Positions 16,553-24,461 of a stretch of DNA of 36,765 nt are shown here, one piece after another. Under the pieces are notes generated by a model that saw only the letters and a program-made list of their open reading frames with translations, had not been told where the DNA came from and did no database searches. Positions within the stretch are counted from its first letter, which is position 1, and every line of letters begins with the position of its first letter. Origin of the DNA: Nocardiopsis xinjiangensis YIM 90004 (lineage in GTDB: Bacteria; Actinomycetota; Actinomycetes; Streptosporangiales; Streptosporangiaceae); assembly GCF_000341145.1 (NCBI RefSeq), contig NZ_ANBE01000006.1:161972-198736 (forward strand). The letters run 5' to 3'. Position numbers and translations under genes: made by a program.

Positions 16553-16696
16553 GTGAACCCTGAGGCGGCAGTGCCGCCCCGGGCGGGGTCGAAACGCCCG
16601 TTCACCAGCTTAGACAGTGCGACTCGTCCGTAGGGCTGCCAAACGTCCCCTCCTGTTTGGGGCGTGTGTCCTGCCGGGTAATCGGGGGATGGGGAC
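16553..16696. promoter_or_regulatory. Inverted repeats and GGGGAC half-sites between the regulator and the flavin split-barrel gene
   Basis: The divergent region contains three inverted repeats. GTGAAC and GTTCAC are at 16553-16558 and 16600-16605. GGCGGCA and TGCCGCC surround one base at 16564-16578. CCAAAC and GTTTGG are at 16639-16644 and 16655-16660. GGGGAC occurs on the minus strand at 16650-16645 and on the plus strand at 16691-16696. DosR-type boxes are built on GGGAC half-sites, so these are candidate autoregulatory sites. No complete palindromic DosR box is present, which keeps this tentative. Confidence 0.35.
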
Positions 16697-16799
16697 CTTC
16701 GCCGTGCGAGGGGTGACCGGCGGACCATGCCTTCGGGTTCTGGAACCGGGAGTATGGCGGGGGTAGGAAGCGGAAGGCACACCACCTGGGGGGCTTGTG

Positions 16800-17363
16800 A
16801 TGGCTGAGACGAGCGGTGTCGGTGCTGGGCGGGGCCGTGGTGCGGCCCCGGGGGCCGGACCTCCTGGCCAGCGGGAGGCGGCCGAGGAGTTCGCCGGGTC
16901 CGACCGGCTCACCGAGAGCGAGACCCTTCTTGAGGGTGCCGACCTCGCTGAGACGGACGATTCCCAGTTCACGGTCCTGGAACGGCAGACCTGCTTCAAC
17001 CTGATGGCCTCCCGTGACATCGGTCGGGTGGCCTTCACCATCGAGGGGGACGCCGCTCCGACGGTGTTGCCGGTCAACTATGCCCTCATGCACGACACGA
17101 TCGTGTTCCGGTCGACGCTGGCCGGCACGATCATGCGGTTCGCCCGGGGCTATGCGGCCTTCCAGGTCGATCTCTTCGACGAGGAGCGCCGCGAGGGGTG
17201 GAGCGTGCTCGCCTCGGGACAGTGCCGATGGGTGCAGAACAGCGGGGAGTTGGCCCGCGTTCCGCAGGGCCGTCTTCCCCGGCCGTGGGCGAAGGGCGAC
17301 CGGAACCAGATCCTGAAGATCACCCCGGGCCGGGTGTCGGGCAGGCGGATCGCCAGGGCCTGA
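16800..17363 (+). CDS. Pyridoxamine 5'-phosphate oxidase-family (flavin split-barrel) protein
   Basis: The protein has 187 residues. The first 60 are a low-complexity Gly/Ala/Glu extension. The split-barrel domain then starts with FTVLERQTCFNLMASRDIGR, continues through PTVLPVNYALMHDTIVFRS and the FQVDLFDEERREGWSVLASG block, and ends near 180. Related proteins bind FMN or F420 and reduce or sequester redox metabolites. Several such genes belong to DosR regulons in mycobacteria, and this one is divergent from a DosR-like regulator, so joint control is plausible. ATG 16800 is used; GTG 16797 directly before it is equally possible. GGGGGG upstream is a mediocre ribosome site. Confidence 0.85.
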   Translation: MAETSGVGAGRGRGAAPGAGPPGQREAAEEFAGSDRLTESETLLEGADLAETDDSQFTVLERQTCFNLMASRDIGRVAFTIEGDAAPTVLPVNYALMHDTIVFRSTLAGTIMRFARGYAAFQVDLFDEERREGWSVLASGQCRWVQNSGELARVPQGRLPRPWAKGDRNQILKITPGRVSGRRIARA

Positions 17364-17452
17364 TATCGGGGTGTGTTTCCATCGGCGTCCGGTCCACTGC
17401 GGGGTGGGCCGGGCGTCCGCTTTTTCGGTCACATCCGTCATCCGGTGTTGTG

Positions 17453-17480
17453 TTGCGGTTCGCCGGGTTCGGGGTATCGA
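17453..17480 (+). promoter_or_regulatory. Candidate promoter for the DUF6351 gene
   Basis: TTGCGG (17453-17458) and TATCGA (17475-17480) are separated by 16 bp, a fair vegetative-sigma match in an otherwise unremarkable 270-bp intergenic region. The predicted mRNA would have a leader of about 145 nt. No terminator is obvious after the split-barrel gene. Confidence 0.35.
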
Positions 17481-17633
17481 TGCCGTCATGGGAGTGCAAA
17501 GCCCGCCTCTTCCCCGGTGTGTAGGCGTCACCGCCTGCGGGCCCGGGGGCACGATCGCCCCGTGCGCCTGCGATCTCCACGTTCTGCCGCCCGTCCCCTC
17601 TTCGCCCGACGTACCTGCGGGGGCGTCGGTCCC

Positions 17634-19883
17634 ATGCGTGTGAGGCCTTGGGGCCGGTGCAGTCCGTTGGGCGCGGCCGTGTTGGCGGGGATCCTGGCGG
17701 CGTCGGGGACGACGTCGGCTTCGGAGCCGTCGGCGACGGCGGGGGCTCTTCCTGCTTCCTCGGCCCCCTTCGCCCCGGCGGCGGGCGGGACCGGTACGCA
17801 GATGTCGGTGTCGGTGCTGTCCTCTCGCCCGGACATGGTGACGGGCGGCACGGCGCTGGTGCGGGTGGAACCGCCGGCGTCCGTGGACCCGGAGCGGGTG
17901 CGGTTGCGTGCGGCGGAGGTGGACGTCACCGACCGGTTGCGGACGGTGGATGCGGGCGGGTCCCTGGTGTTGGAAGGTCTGCTCACCGGTCTGGCCGAGG
18001 GTGAGTCGGAACTGGTGGCTTCGGTGGACGGGCGGGACTCCGACGAGTTGACGGTGGTCAACCATCCCGCCGAAGGTCCGGTGTTCTCGGGCCCGCACCA
18101 GGATCCGTTCCTGTGCGACACCGGCCGGTTCGAACCGGCCGGGAGCGACGGCGCCACCCTGGGCCCGTCGTTGGACAAGGATTGTTCGGCCCGCACGGTG
18201 GTGCGCCACGTCTACCGCGACACGCACGGCCAGTGGCATCCCCTGCCCGACCCCGAGACGGTTCCCCCGGACGCGGACACGGCCACGACCGCGGACGGGG
18301 CGCGGGTCCCGTTCGTGGCGCGGGTGGAGACAGGCACGGTCAACCGCTCGGTGTACGAGACGGCCGTGCTGCACACCCCCGCGGAGGAGGACCCCGACCC
18401 GTGGACCGCTCCGCAGAACTGGAACGGGCGCCTGGTGTACAAGTTCGGGGGCGGTTGCACGGGCGGCTGGTACGTGCAGGGCCGCGGCACCGCGGGGGTG
18501 TTGGACGGCCCGATGCTCGCGCGCGGATACGCGGTGGCGTCGGCGTCGTTGAACGTGTTCGGCAACAACTGCAACGACCTGCTGGCGGCCGAGACGATGT
18601 CGGCGGTGCACCAGCGGTTCGTGGCGACGATGGGGGTGCCGCACTCGACGCTGGGGTGGGGGAACTCGGGCGGGGCGTACCAGGCGCACCAGATCGCCGA
18701 CAACTACCCGGGGTTGTTGGACGGGATCGTGGTCTCGCAAGCCTTCCCGGACGTGGGTTTCTCCGTGGTTCCGGTGGTGACCGACGCCTTGCTGCTGCGT
18801 GAGTACGCCCGGGAGCACCCGGGGGAGCTGGACCGGGTCGAGCAGCATGCGGTGTCGGGGTTCCTGCAGTTCGAGAGCATCGACCGGTTGGCGCGTGAGG
18901 CCTCCCGGGTGGATCCGCGCGGAGTGTGCCGGGAGGATCTTCCCGAGGAGGAGCTCTATCACCCCGAGGACAACCCGGGCGGGGCTCGGTGCGAGGTGTT
19001 CGCCGCCACGCAGAACGTCTACGGCACGGACCCGGACACCGGTCTGCCGCGCCGCCCGTTGGACAACGTGGGGGTGCAGTACGGGCTGCACGCGCTCATG
19101 GAAGGGGTCATCGACACCGACCAGTTCCTGCACCTGAACGAGCACATCGGGGGGCTGGACGCCGACGGGGCGGTCTCCGGTGAGCGTACCGAGGCCGACG
19201 GGGCGGCGACGGAGGCGGCCTACCGGTCGGGGCGGCTGCTCAACGGCGGCGGGGGCCTGGCCGACGTCCCGGTCGTGGACCACCGTTTCTACCAGGACGA
19301 TCTGCCCGGCGGTGACCTGCACATGCGCTACCACTCGTTCTCGGTGCGCGAGCGCATGGAGCGGGCCAACGGCACCGCGGACAACCACGTGATGCTGGTG
19401 GAGCACGGGGACCGCTCCCCCGACGGGTTCGTGTCCGGCTCACCCTTGGCCCTGCGGTCGTTGGAAGAGCTGGACGCCTGGGTGAGCGGGATGCGGGAGC
19501 AGCAGGCCCGGAAGCCGCATTGGGAACCGATCGACGCGATGCGTGCCTCCCGGCCGGACTTCCTGCAGGACTCGTGCTGGATCGGGACCGGCCCGGACGC
19601 CGAAAGGGTGGTGGGTGAGCAGTTGCCGCTGCCGGCCGGGCAGGGCGACCGGTGCGCCGACGCCTTCCCCGTGCACACCTCGCCGCGCATCGAGGCGGGC
19701 GGGCCGTTGGCCTCGGACGTGGTGGCGTGCACGCTGAAACCCTTCGACGCGGCGCGCCACCCCGGGGACTTCACCGGGGAGCAGGCCGAGCGTGCCGAGG
19801 AGGTCTTCTCCGAGGGTGTGTGCGACTGGGACGAGCCCGGGCGCGGTCAGCAGGGCCTGGGCGGAACCTGGCAACGGTTCTGA
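17634..19883 (+). CDS. Secreted DUF6351-family protein (alpha/beta-hydrolase-like)
   Basis: The protein has 749 residues. A signal peptide is clear: a basic start MRVRPWGR, a hydrophobic stretch and a likely cut near TTSASE. Residues of about 50-130 look like an Ig-like or beta domain. The main domain contains NWNGRLVYKFGGGCTGGWY, and GWGNSGGAYQAH with Ser345 in a nucleophile-elbow context (GNSGG). Several Cys residues fit an extracellular, disulfide-bonded protein. DUF6351 proteins resemble tannase/feruloyl-esterase-type hydrolases, but no substrate is known to me. The start ATG 17634 is chosen because it gives a normal signal peptide; the frame stays open back to 17373 without coding character. 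Confidence 0.82.
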   Translation: MRVRPWGRCSPLGAAVLAGILAASGTTSASEPSATAGALPASSAPFAPAAGGTGTQMSVSVLSSRPDMVTGGTALVRVEPPASVDPERVRLRAAEVDVTDRLRTVDAGGSLVLEGLLTGLAEGESELVASVDGRDSDELTVVNHPAEGPVFSGPHQDPFLCDTGRFEPAGSDGATLGPSLDKDCSARTVVRHVYRDTHGQWHPLPDPETVPPDADTATTADGARVPFVARVETGTVNRSVYETAVLHTPAEEDPDPWTAPQNWNGRLVYKFGGGCTGGWYVQGRGTAGVLDGPMLARGYAVASASLNVFGNNCNDLLAAETMSAVHQRFVATMGVPHSTLGWGNSGGAYQAHQIADNYPGLLDGIVVSQAFPDVGFSVVPVVTDALLLREYAREHPGELDRVEQHAVSGFLQFESIDRLAREASRVDPRGVCREDLPEEELYHPEDNPGGARCEVFAATQNVYGTDPDTGLPRRPLDNVGVQYGLHALMEGVIDTDQFLHLNEHIGGLDADGAVSGERTEADGAATEAAYRSGRLLNGGGGLADVPVVDHRFYQDDLPGGDLHMRYHSFSVRERMERANGTADNHVMLVEHGDRSPDGFVSGSPLALRSLEELDAWVSGMREQQARKPHWEPIDAMRASRPDFLQDSCWIGTGPDAERVVGEQLPLPAGQGDRCADAFPVHTSPRIEAGGPLASDVVACTLKPFDAARHPGDFTGEQAERAEEVFSEGVCDWDEPGRGQQGLGGTWQRF

Positions 19884-19885
19884 GC

Positions 19886-19917
19886 CCTGCGGCGCGCCCG
19901 CGGTGCGCGGTCGCAGG
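19886..19917. terminator. Probable bidirectional terminator between convergent genes
   Basis: CCTGCG (19886-19891) pairs with CGCAGG (19912-19917), and an inner GCGC (19892-19895) can pair with GCGC at 19905-19908. It sits in the 36-bp gap between the DUF6351 stop and the convergent methyltransferase stop, where a shared terminator is expected. There is no T-run. Confidence 0.4.
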
Positions 19918-19919
19918 CC

Positions 19920-20618
19920 TCATACGGGCAGGTGCCAGGACAGGGCGAGGGAGACGGGGTGGCCGCGGAAGCGTTCCCACTTCGGTTTGGCCGCGATCCA
20001 GGTGTCGTCGACGGTGCCCTCGACCATGCCGGACAGCTGCCAGCCGGCGGCCAGGGCAGCGCGGACATGGTCGCTGATGAGGTGGACGTGGGTGGTGATG
20101 GCCACGTCCTCCCCCGAGGCGTCGGTGTAGTGGGTGGGCATGCCCGAGACCATCGCGAAGTGGGGGTGGTAGGCGGCCAGCAGGAACCGGCCCCCGGGGC
20201 GGGCCAGCCGGGCGGCTTCGGCGTACAGGGGCGCGGTGTCGGGCAGGTGCTCGTCGATGAGGGAGGCGACGACGGTGTCGTAGGCACCGGTCTGCAGCCC
20301 GCTCTCGCGCACGTCGGCGCGGGCGAGGGTGTCGTGGGCGCCGCGGGAGCGTGCCAGGTCGAGCATGCCGGTGCTGAGGTCGACGCCGTCGATGCGTGCG
20401 GCGCCGCGTGAACGCAGCCACGTGCCGGTGCGCCCGGTGCCGCAGCCCAGGTCGGCGGCGCGGGTTCGGTGCAGGTTCCCGGGGTTCAGGCGGTCCAGCA
20501 GGTCCAGGTCCATGGCGTCCGGGACGGAGCCGTCGTAGGTGGCGGACCAGCCGTCGTATCCGGTGGCCACATCGACGGTGCGGTAGTGGCGGGTGTCGAA
20601 GGCGGCGAAATCGGTCAT
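19920..20618 (-). CDS. Class I SAM-dependent methyltransferase
   Basis: The protein has 232 residues. After an N-terminal YDGWSATYDG segment comes SAM motif I, ADLGCGTGRTGTWLRSRG. The acidic ribose-binding position is in IDGVDLSTGMLDLAR, and a motif III-like segment is LARPGGRFLLAAYHPHF. It belongs to the broad Methyltransf_11/25 group acting on small molecules, and the substrate is unknown. The start ATG 20618 is chosen by domain length; no good ribosome site is visible. The terminator at 20660-20690 separates it from the copper operon upstream, so it is probably transcribed independently. Confidence 0.88.
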   Translation of the reverse strand: MTDFAAFDTRHYRTVDVATGYDGWSATYDGSVPDAMDLDLLDRLNPGNLHRTRAADLGCGTGRTGTWLRSRGAARIDGVDLSTGMLDLARSRGAHDTLARADVRESGLQTGAYDTVVASLIDEHLPDTAPLYAEAARLARPGGRFLLAAYHPHFAMVSGMPTHYTDASGEDVAITTHVHLISDHVRAALAAGWQLSGMVEGTVDDTWIAAKPKWERFRGHPVSLALSWHLPV

Positions 20619-20659
20619 GGGCACATGATGGCCGTCCGGGCGTGCGGGGGCCAACGGTT

Positions 20660-20690
20660 TCCCGCCCCGGGTGCAGGCCCCGGGGCGGGA
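20660..20690 (-). terminator. Terminator closing the copper/DyP operon
   Basis: An 11-bp perfect stem (TCCCGCCCCGG and its complement CCGGGGCGGGA) with a 9-base loop begins 4 bp after the PCu(A)C stop. On the minus strand it is followed by AACCGTTGG, without a T-run. Confidence 0.7.
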
Positions 20691-20694
20691 GGGA

Positions 20695-21213
20695 TCAGTG
20701 GTCGCCTCCGTGATCGGCCATGGCCTCCACCGGCACGGTGAGGTCGAGTTCGGTTCCCCCGTCGAAGGTGAGGGCGGTGGTGAACTCCTCCCCCTCGGTG
20801 AGCGGTTCGGGAATGTCCAGGACCATGACGTGGTATCCGCCGGAGGTGAGTTCGACGCTCTCCCCGGCCGGCACGGGGACCTCCTCGACCTCCTCCATAC
20901 GCGAGACACCGCTTTCGTCGGTCCCGGTGGTGTGGAGTTCGGCCGTCTCGGAGACGCTGGTGACCACGCCGGTGAGGGCGTCGTCGTACTCGGCGCCGTT
21001 GGCGACCTCGAGGTAGAGCGCGCCGACCTCGGGGTTGGCCGGCTCGGGCATCCAGGCCCCGGACACGGTCAGATCGCCCTCCTGGGCGTGGCCGTGTCCG
21101 GATGCGTCGCCGGCGGTGCCTTCTTCCTCCGGGATGGTGGTGGAGCAGGCGGTGGCCAGTGCGAGCGCCGCGGCGGCGGACAGGGCGCGGCGGGTGCTCG
21201 TGTGTTCTCTCAT
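20695..21213 (-). CDS. PCu(A)C-type periplasmic copper chaperone (lipoprotein)
   Basis: The protein has 172 residues. It has a signal sequence with a lipobox-like LATAC at Cys23, then a His-containing linker (GHGHAQ). The domain carries the full copper site: His94, Met106, then after 21 residues His128 and Met130, which is the H-x-M-x21-H-x-M pattern. Such proteins bind Cu(I) outside the membrane and, with Sco1, deliver it to the CuA centre of cytochrome oxidase or to other copper enzymes; in Streptomyces the counterpart is called ECuC. GGGAGGAAACC before the ATG is a strong ribosome site. It is the last gene of the operon. Confidence 0.93.
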   Translation of the reverse strand: MREHTSTRRALSAAAALALATACSTTIPEEEGTAGDASGHGHAQEGDLTVSGAWMPEPANPEVGALYLEVANGAEYDDALTGVVTSVSETAELHTTGTDESGVSRMEEVEEVPVPAGESVELTSGGYHVMVLDIPEPLTEGEEFTTALTFDGGTELDLTVPVEAMADHGGDH

Positions 21214-21229
21214 GCGGTTTCCTCCCGGG

Positions 21230-22465
21230 TCACAGGTGGTCGAGGAGCGGGTGGGGCCGTCCGGGTGCGGTGGCCGGGACGGCGAACAGGGCGCTGCCCT
21301 CGTGGCGTACGTAGTCGTTGAGTGCGTCGCCGCCCTCGTCGAGGGATTGTTGGACGGCGGTGAATCCCCGGCGCGGATCGGCCTGCCAGGCGGTGAAGAG
21401 CAGCCCGGCCCGGCGCCGGCCGCCGGCTTCCCAGCCCAGGTCGTAGGAGAAGCTGCGGCGCGCCATGCGCGCACCGAGGGTGGCCTCGGGCGAGGCGAGC
21501 CGGATATGGGCGTGCTCGGGGATGACCGGGGTGCCGTCCTCGTGGCGTGCGGCCAGATCGGGCAGGTCCTCCTCGCGGTCGCCGCTCAGAGGGGCCCCGT
21601 CGGAGACTCGACGGCCGATGACCGCTTCGCGCTGGTCCACCTCACGGGAGAACCAGGTGTCGAGCAGCATACGGATGCGGCGCACGACGACGTAGGTGCC
21701 GCCGTCCATCCACGCCGGGTCCGGTTCGGTGTGGACCGCCCGGACCTGGGTGTCGAACAGGGCCTCACCGGGGTCGGGGTTGACGGTGCCGTCGATGTGG
21801 CCCATGAGGTTGCGGGGTGTGGCGGAGGGGTCGCGGGCGGCGGCGGTGGAGCGTTGGAAACCGGGCAGGGCCCAGCGCACACGGGCGTGGTCGCCCGCCA
21901 GGCCGACCAGATGGTCCACGGCCGAGCTGACCACGACGGGGTCCTCGGCGCCCACGTGCAGCAGGAGGTCGCCGTCGCAGTGGTCGGGATCCAGATCGTC
22001 GGCCTCGAACGAGGGCAGGTCCTCCATCTCCTCGGTACGGTGCGCGGTGAGCCCGGCCCGCTCCAGCAGGGAGGCGCCCACACCGGTGGTCACCCCCAGG
22101 GAGGCGGGGTGCAGGCCCTGGGTCGGCGAGCCCTCGGTGAGCTCGGAGAGGCCTGCTTCGTGCAGGGCGGGCACGTGGTCCTCCCAGGCCTGCAGGACCT
22201 CGCGGGCGGCCCGGCGCACCTCGGAAGCGTTCGCGCCGTTCAGGTCGAGGGCGAGCACGTGGACGTGGGCGGGTGTGGGCGCGGCCAGGGCCGGTGGGCG
22301 GCCTTCTGCGGTCTCGACGCGCCGGCGTGCGGGTGCCAGGGCCGGGTCCCCGCGCCGGGTGCCTTCGGCGACCGCGTGTCCCGCCAGTCCCCCGGTTGCC
22401 AGTCCGGCGGCCCCGGTGGCACCCAGGCCGGCGAACAGGCCCCGCCTGGAGGGGCCGGCGCTCAC
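21230..22465 (-). CDS. Tat-exported DyP-type haem peroxidase (EfeB/DtpA-like)
   Basis: The protein has 411 residues. The N-terminal SRRGLFAGLG plus an Ala/Gly-rich stretch is a twin-arginine signal, expected because DyP enzymes are exported with haem bound. The GxxDG motif is at 222-226 (GHIDG) with catalytic Asp225. The proximal haem His is in HAHIRLASP (His320), and Arg residues of ARRSFSYDLG lie near 336. It oxidises substrates with H2O2. The context of Sco1 and PCu(A)C resembles the Streptomyces DtpA system, where the peroxidase takes part in maturing or working with a copper oxidase. The start is GTG 22465, overlapping the Sco1 stop as GTGA. Confidence 0.94.
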   Translation of the reverse strand: MSAGPSRRGLFAGLGATGAAGLATGGLAGHAVAEGTRRGDPALAPARRRVETAEGRPPALAAPTPAHVHVLALDLNGANASEVRRAAREVLQAWEDHVPALHEAGLSELTEGSPTQGLHPASLGVTTGVGASLLERAGLTAHRTEEMEDLPSFEADDLDPDHCDGDLLLHVGAEDPVVVSSAVDHLVGLAGDHARVRWALPGFQRSTAAARDPSATPRNLMGHIDGTVNPDPGEALFDTQVRAVHTEPDPAWMDGGTYVVVRRIRMLLDTWFSREVDQREAVIGRRVSDGAPLSGDREEDLPDLAARHEDGTPVIPEHAHIRLASPEATLGARMARRSFSYDLGWEAGGRRRAGLLFTAWQADPRRGFTAVQQSLDEGGDALNDYVRHEGSALFAVPATAPGRPHPLLDHL

Positions 22466-23064
22466 AGCAGGTCCTCGGCCAGGTCGGGCACCAGCGCGGC
22501 GATCTCCTCGGCCTCGGTACGGCCGTCGATGAACCCGGCGGCCGCGCCGTCAGGGGTCACCACAGCGACGCGTTCGCTGTGGGCGGCGTGGTAGTCCTCG
22601 TCCTCGGTCTCCTCGGGTATCTCGATGGGGATGCCGTAATCGGTGGCGGCCTCGACCGTGGTGTCGGCCTCGCCCCGGACCCCCTGGAAGTCGGGGTCGA
22701 AGCGTTCCAACCAGGTGCCGAGCTGCTCGTCGGTGTCGCGTTCCGGGTCGGTGGTGACCATGACCACGTCGAAGGGCCGGCCGGTCTCGGTCTCGACCTC
22801 CTCCAGGGCGAGGTTGAGCTCGGCCATGGTCATGGGGCAGACGTCGGGGCAACTGGTGTAGCCGAAGTAGAGCAGGGTGAGGCGGTCGTCGGCGACGTCG
22901 GTGAAGGTCCATTCCTGCCCGTCGACGGTGGTCAGTTCCACGTCGGAGGCGGGCATGGGGTCATCGGACAGATCGAGGTAGTACTCGGCGTCGGCGCCGG
23001 TGGAACAGGCGGTCAGGCCGATCAGGGCGAGTGCGGCCAGGGGCGCGGCGGTGCGCGTGGGCAT
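22462..23064 (-). CDS. SCO1/SenC copper chaperone lipoprotein
   Basis: The protein has 200 residues. A short signal ends in LTAC, giving lipid-anchored Cys20. The thioredoxin-like domain has the copper-binding CxxxC in TSCPDVCP (Cys72 and Cys76) and the conserved distal His162 in AAHSERVAVV. Sco proteins deliver copper to, or reduce, the CuA site of cytochrome c oxidase. AGGAGAACC precedes ATG 23064; an in-frame extension to 23145 lacks a ribosome site. It overlaps the DyP gene by 4 bp. Confidence 0.94.
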   Translation of the reverse strand: MPTRTAAPLAALALIGLTACSTGADAEYYLDLSDDPMPASDVELTTVDGQEWTFTDVADDRLTLLYFGYTSCPDVCPMTMAELNLALEEVETETGRPFDVVMVTTDPERDTDEQLGTWLERFDPDFQGVRGEADTTVEAATDYGIPIEIPEETEDEDYHAAHSERVAVVTPDGAAAGFIDGRTEAEEIAALVPDLAEDLL

Positions 23065-23176
23065 GGTTCTCCTCGGACGGACCCGGTCCTGCCGGGCCGT
23101 GGACGTGGTGGGCCGGTGCCGGTGAGCGGGCAGCGCGGGCCGCACCCGCGGTGTGCGGGTGTGGGTCCGGAGCCGC

Positions 23177-23761
23177 TCAGGCGGCGGTCACCACGGCCGG
23201 CGGGCCGCGTACGAGGCGGGACCAGCCCAGAGGGGGCCTGTGGGGACGGTCGGGTCGCGCGGCGGTGCGGACACCGCCGGGGCGCAGGCGCACGGGTGCC
23301 GCGGCTGCCACGAGCAGGAACGGCAGCACCGAGGGCACCCGCCACGCCATGAAGCGCAGGAACGCGAAGAGGGCGCGTTCGCCGCGGTGCAGCCACCAGG
23401 CTCCTGCCAGGGCGGCGGCCCCGTGCAAGGCGAACATGCTCTCGGCGGGCAGGTCGGTGTGGGTGAGCGCCTCGGCGGTGTGGGCATGGGCGCCGCCCAG
23501 GGTCTGGGCCCGGCTGAAGGCCACGTGCAGGGCGAGTTGTCCCCATGCCGTCCACGCGGTCAGGGAGCCCAGCCCGTGGCGTTGCCCGGCGGCCGCCCAG
23601 GCTGTGACCAGGACCACGAGGGCGCCCAGGGCGAGCCCGAGGAGCGGCACGTCGTGTCCTGAACTCAGCGCGTGACCGTGCGCGGACAGATTGGTGCACA
23701 CCAGGGTGAAGACCCCGGCGCGCAGCAGTCGGCACGGTCGGTTCTCGGGCATCTCCTGCAT
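23177..23761 (-). CDS. Polytopic membrane protein, first gene of the copper/DyP operon
   Basis: I do not recognise a named family. The 194 residues form four or five hydrophobic segments: about 12-30, 37-60 (VPLLGLALGALVVLVTAWAA), 65-82, 108-125 and 137-157. A basic, Pro/Arg-rich tail follows. His residues cluster near the membrane faces (HGHALSSGHD near 28-37 and HAHTAEALTHTD near 91-102), as expected for a metal-handling or haem-linked membrane protein. It ends 112 bp before Sco1 on the same strand, so it is likely part of the same transcription unit. A copper-transport or oxidase-assembly role is inference from context only. ATG 23761, after GGTGAGAGC, is the chosen start. Confidence 0.75.
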   Translation of the reverse strand: MQEMPENRPCRLLRAGVFTLVCTNLSAHGHALSSGHDVPLLGLALGALVVLVTAWAAAGQRHGLGSLTAWTAWGQLALHVAFSRAQTLGGAHAHTAEALTHTDLPAESMFALHGAAALAGAWWLHRGERALFAFLRFMAWRVPSVLPFLLVAAAAPVRLRPGGVRTAARPDRPHRPPLGWSRLVRGPPAVVTAA

Positions 23762-23843
23762 GCTCTCACCGGCAGGGACGGGGTGCGCACCGGGGTGGTC
23801 GCCCGGGCCGGGAGGGGCTGCAGCACCCGCGATTCGGGGCTCG

Positions 23844-23872
23844 TGGACACCCGTTCGGCGCCGCCTTAGCGT
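23844..23872 (+). promoter_or_regulatory. Strong promoter for a leaderless lipoprotein mRNA
   Basis: TGGACA (23844-23849) and TAGCGT (23867-23872) are 17 bp apart, a good vegetative-sigma match. The -10 ends six bases before ATG 23879, so transcription should start at that ATG and give a leaderless message. No ribosome site precedes it, in agreement. The element also favours ATG 23879 over ATG 23873. Confidence 0.65.
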
Positions 23873-23878
23873 ATGGGT

Positions 23879-24439
23879 ATGCGCACGCCCCTGCCGCTCC
23901 TTCCCGCTCTCGTCCTGGCGTTGTGTCTGAGCGCCTGTGGCAGCGACGGGCCGACCCCGCTCGTGGAGGACCCCGCCGCCTCCGCGGCGGCCGAGGAGCC
24001 CTCACCGTCCGGGCCCCTCCCACAGGAACCCGGCCCTCCGGATCCCCCGGACGAGGAGCCCTCACCGCAGAGCACCGCCGACTTCGGTGAGGCCGTCGGG
24101 TTCGCGCACCCGGTGGGCCCGCACGGGGCCGATCCGGGCGAGGAGGCCGATGTGGTCTACACCGTGGACGGGGTGGAGCGCCCGTGGGCGGGCCGGGTCG
24201 ACTTCACGGTGTCCGTCGAGGTACCGGAGCTGGCACGCACCTTCCCGCTGACGGACATGGAGGTGGTGTGTGAGGCGGGTCCGGAGATCCCCCTCGCGCA
24301 GACCGAGGAGCCGTTGGCCGCGGTGGAGCAGGGCACGCACGATTCCCGCATGTGGTGCGAGATCCCGGACGATGCCGACCGGGTACGCATCGTGGTGACG
24401 AACGGCGACGACGAGGCGGCTTTCGGCGGCAGTGTCTGA
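23879..24439 (+). CDS. Small hypothetical lipoprotein
   Basis: The protein has 186 residues with no family that I recognise. The N-terminus is a lipoprotein signal with LSAC placing the lipidated Cys near residue 20. A Pro/Glu/Ser-rich linker follows (about 25-62), then a beta-rich C-terminal domain with two Cys (in VVCEAG and MWCEIP), probably disulfide-bonded. The protein would be tethered outside the membrane. It is divergent from the copper operon and convergent with treZ, so its role is unassigned. The start is fixed by the promoter spacing described at 23844-23872. Confidence 0.78.
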   Translation: MRTPLPLLPALVLALCLSACGSDGPTPLVEDPAASAAAEEPSPSGPLPQEPGPPDPPDEEPSPQSTADFGEAVGFAHPVGPHGADPGEEADVVYTVDGVERPWAGRVDFTVSVEVPELARTFPLTDMEVVCEAGPEIPLAQTEEPLAAVEQGTHDSRMWCEIPDDADRVRIVVTNGDDEAAFGGSV

Positions 24440-24461
24440 CCCCGCCCTGCACCCTTGGCGC

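Noticed and set aside
16602..19406. 934-codon open frame on the minus strand
   Set aside because: It lies antisense to the split-barrel and DUF6351 genes, is dominated by His/Arg/Val/Gly/Pro runs, and shows no family motif or ribosome site. Long antisense frames are normal at this GC content.
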